Shown here: in pieces, positions 5,389-7,467 of the stretch
Numbering within the stretch: position 1 is the first letter of the stretch
Layout: each line of letters starts with the position of its first letter
DNA from: Myxococcales bacterium
GTDB lineage: Bacteria > Myxococcota_A > UBA9160 > JALSIO01
Assembly (NCBI GenBank): GCA_026989995.1
Contig: JALSIO010000819.1
Coordinates: forward strand, 1-7,467
Length of the DNA: 7,467 nt
Reading direction: 5' to 3'
Position numbers and translations under genes: made by a program
The notes under the pieces: generated by a model
What the model was told of the DNA's origin: nothing
The model's input: the letters and a program-made list of their open reading frames with translations, nothing else
The model's database searches: none

Positions 5389-6246
5389 ATGGAGATCCGG
5401 CGCGTCGGGCTCTGCCTCAAGTCCGGTCAGCCCCAGGCGGGGAACCTGGTCCGCGAGCTCGTCAAGTGGCTCCGCGACCGGGGCATCGAGGTCGTGGCGG
5501 ACGACGAGGCCGCGCAGGCGGCCGGGGTGGAGGGGCGATCCCGGGATGCCGTCTGTGCCTCCGCAGACCTCGTCGTGGCGCTCGGCGGGGACGGCACGCT
5601 GCTCTCCGTCGCCCGGGCGGCCGGCCCGCGCCCCGTACCGATCCTCGGCGTCAACCTCGGAACCCTGGGCTTCCTCACCGCCGTCACCCGGGAGGAGGTC
5701 CTCCCGGCCCTCGACCGCGTGCTCGCGGGGCGGGCCGAGATCGAGACCCGGATGCGTCTCGAGGTGGAGGCCTTCCGCGGGGGTCGCGCCTGCGAGCCGC
5801 GCCTCGCGCTCAACGATGCCGTCATCACGAACGAGACCCTGGCCCGGATGATCAACCTCGAAGCCCTCGCGGACGGGGTGCCGGTCACGACCTACCACGC
5901 CGACGGGCTCATCGTCGCCACGCCGACGGGATCCACGGCCTACTCCCTCTCCGCCGGCGGACCGATCCTCTCTCCCCGGCTCGAGGCGATGCTCCTGACC
6001 CCCATCTGTCCGCATACGCTCACCCACCGTCCACTGGTCGTGCCGAGTGCCGCCGTGGTCGAGATCCGGGTGCTCGCGCCCGGGCAGCACGTGCAGCTCA
6101 CCGTCGACGGCCAGGATCGGCTTCCGCTCCGCGAGGGCGACCGCGTCCTGGTGCGCCGCGCCGCGGCCCCGGTGCGCCTGGTCGCCTCGCCGTTCCGGGA
6201 TCCCTTCGAGATCCTCCGCGAGAAGCTCACCTGGGGGCGCCGGTGA
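5389..6246 (+). CDS. nadK: NAD kinase
   Basis: 285 residues, the usual bacterial length. It phosphorylates NAD to NADP using ATP or polyphosphate in the cytoplasm. All family signatures are visible: VVALGGDGTLL (62-72) with the catalytic-loop GGDGT, GVNLGTLGFLT (87-97), LNDAVITNE (141-149), HADGLIVATPTGSTAYSLSA (170-189), the TPICPHTL...RPLV block (204-217) and TVDGQ (238-242). The ATG at 5389 gives MEIRRVGLCLK, matching where family members begin; an in-frame GTG at 5380 would add only three residues and overlaps the proposed -10 box. Its stop overlaps the recN start, so the two are one transcription unit, an arrangement found in many bacteria. Confidence 0.97.
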   Translation: MEIRRVGLCLKSGQPQAGNLVRELVKWLRDRGIEVVADDEAAQAAGVEGRSRDAVCASADLVVALGGDGTLLSVARAAGPRPVPILGVNLGTLGFLTAVTREEVLPALDRVLAGRAEIETRMRLEVEAFRGGRACEPRLALNDAVITNETLARMINLEALADGVPVTTYHADGLIVATPTGSTAYSLSAGGPILSPRLEAMLLTPICPHTLTHRPLVVPSAAVVEIRVLAPGQHVQLTVDGQDRLPLREGDRVLVRRAAAPVRLVASPFRDPFEILREKLTWGRR

Positions 6247-7467
6247 TCGAGACGCTCCGGGTGGAGCAGCTCGCCCTGGTGGAGTCGGCCGAGCTCGAGT
6301 TCGGTCCCGGCCTGAACGTGCTGACCGGGGAGACCGGCGCCGGGAAGTCGATCCTGCTCGGCGCGCTCGGGCTCCTGGTCGGCGCACGGGCCTCCTCCGA
6401 GCTGGTCCGCGCAGGGGCCGACGAGGCGGTGGTGGAGGCCGTCTTCCGGACGGCGGCGCTTCCCGACCTCGAACAGGACCTCGTACGCCGCGGGCTCGCC
6501 CGGGACCCGGAGGGCCTGGTCGTGCGGCGCACCGTGGCGCGCACCGGCCGTACCCGGGCGCGGGTGGCCGGGGAGCTGGTCCCCGTCTCCGCGCTCGCCG
6601 AGATCTTCAGCGGTCGCATCGAGATCGCCAGCCAGCACGAATCCCAGGCCCTGCGCCGGCCCGAGCGACAGGCGGCCCTGCTCGACGCCTTTGGGCGCCT
6701 CGAGGCGCGGCGGGCCGAGGTGACCCGGCTCGTCGGCGAGCTCCGCGCGCTCGCCCGGGAGCGGGAGGAGCTCGGACGGAGCGCCGAGGAGCGGGCGCGT
6801 CAGGTGGAGTTCCTGGCCTTCCAGGTCCGGGAGATCGATGACGCCCGCCTCGAGCCGGGAGAGCGGGCCCGGCTCCGCGAGGAGCGCGCCCGGCTGGTCC
6901 ACGCCGAGCGTCTGCGGGCGGAGGCCGCCCGCCTCGTGGCGCTCCTCGGAGGGGACCCCGCCGGAGAAGGTGGCGCCGGTGCGCGGGACGCCCTCGGTGC
7001 CGGGCGCCGGCTGGCCGAGGAGATGGCGCGTCTCGACGGATCGCTGGCCGAGCTCGCGGGGCGGCTCGCCGATGCGGAGGCGGAGGTGGCCGATCTGCTC
7101 GCGGAGGCGGAACGCTACCTGGATTCGGCCGAGGGGGACCCGGGCCGGCTCGCGGACCTCGAGGACCGCCTCGCCCGGCTCGATGCGCTGGCCCGCAAAT
7201 ACGGCCCCGACGAGGAGGCGATGCGGGCCCACCGCGACCGGGCTGCGGCGGAGCTCGAACGCCTGGCGGGCTCGGACGAGCGCCTCGCCAAGCTCGACGA
7301 GGCGCGGGAGGTGCTGGTCCGGGAGCTCGAAGCCGCCGCGCGGGCGCTCTCACGCGGTCGTCGCCGCGCGGCCCGCGAGCTGGCCCGCCGGCTCGCGCCG
7401 CGCCTCGACGCGCTGGGCCTCGGGGGCGCGGAGCTCCGCTTCGATCTGCCCCCGGCCGAGGCCCCCG
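6243..7467 (+). CDS. recN: DNA repair protein RecN, N-terminal 408 residues, 3' end outside the window
   Basis: The GTG at 6243 overlaps the nadK stop as GTGA (4 nt), with a run of five G (6233-6237) just upstream as a possible ribosome binding site. The frame is open to the window edge. RecN is an SMC-like ATPase that acts at double-strand breaks and holds DNA ends or sister chromatids together. Seen here: the N-terminal ATPase lobe starting METLR-like (IETLRVEQLALVESAELEF), Walker A GETGAGKS (29-36), the RecN segment RIEIASQHESQALRRP (125-140), FLAFQVREIDDARLEPGE beginning at 190, and a long Arg/Glu/Leu-rich coiled coil with the turn motif ARKYGPDEEAM. The second half of the coil leads into LAPRLDALGLGGAELRF, the start of the C-terminal ATPase lobe. 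The ABC signature and Walker B would lie beyond the window. A LexA-type operator is not evident upstream; expression appears to depend on the nadK promoter. Confidence 0.96.
   Translation, partial: MIETLRVEQLALVESAELEFGPGLNVLTGETGAGKSILLGALGLLVGARASSELVRAGADEAVVEAVFRTAALPDLEQDLVRRGLARDPEGLVVRRTVARTGRTRARVAGELVPVSALAEIFSGRIEIASQHESQALRRPERQAALLDAFGRLEARRAEVTRLVGELRALAREREELGRSAEERARQVEFLAFQVREIDDARLEPGERARLREERARLVHAERLRAEAARLVALLGGDPAGEGGAGARDALGAGRRLAEEMARLDGSLAELAGRLADAEAEVADLLAEAERYLDSAEGDPGRLADLEDRLARLDALARKYGPDEEAMRAHRDRAAAELERLAGSDERLAKLDEAREVLVRELEAAARALSRGRRRAARELARRLAPRLDALGLGGAELRFDLPPAEAP

Noticed and set aside
5325..5420. rarA extended 32 codons upstream to 5420
   Set aside because: The extra residues overlap nadK and the divergent promoter region and do not resemble RarA N-termini.
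6366..6380. Possible variant RecN because the QHE segment reads RIEIASQHESQ rather than the HGQHEHQ of model species
   Set aside because: The core QHE is intact and such variation occurs across RecN proteins; not enough to call it unusual.
5940..7232. A 430-codon open frame on the minus strand
   Set aside because: It is a shadow of nadK and recN, with no recognisable domain.

Overview
The window is very GC-rich with strongly GC-ending codons. It is chromosomal in character: six protein genes, mostly tightly packed, with no mobile elements, tRNA, rRNA or CRISPR. The mix of genes (a SARP/BTAD-type regulator with its DNA-binding half at the C-terminus, a crotonase-family enzyme, a ChaN lipoprotein, RarA, NadK and RecN) suggests a high-GC Gram-negative bacterium, perhaps of the former Deltaproteobacteria (Myxococcota- or Binatota-like). 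That placement is inference from gene style only.

Left half, plus strand (1-4113): the 3' part of a BTAD-domain regulator (open at the left edge), a 108-nt gap carrying an exact tandem 11-bp repeat, a 77-residue small protein (1493-1726), an enoyl-CoA hydratase/isomerase-family protein (1786-2598) and, 3 nt later, a ChaN-family haem/iron lipoprotein (from 2602). These are co-oriented and probably at least partly one operon. The ribosome binding site of the crotonase gene lies in the 3' arm of a perfect 9-bp inverted repeat that starts just after the stop codon of the small gene, an arrangement expected to give translational coupling.

Right half: rarA (minus strand, 3864-5324) converges on chaN and diverges from nadK (5389-6246), which overlaps recN (6243 to the window end) by 4 nt. 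RarA (replication-fork maintenance), RecN (double-strand-break repair) and NadK (NADP supply) form a genome-maintenance and redox neighbourhood. The 64-bp divergent intergenic region shows no Shine-Dalgarno for either gene but has a TANNNT hexamer 6-7 nt upstream of each ATG, as in leaderless transcripts.

The chaN frame has no stop codon where the conserved domain ends (about 3640). It runs on to 4113, 250 nt into the antisense of rarA, through a strong hairpin at 3705-3740 that looks like a convergent terminator. I see no clearly new multi-gene system. The most interesting signals are regulatory: the tandem repeat, the sequestered ribosome binding site, the paired leaderless-type promoters and the run-on chaN frame.
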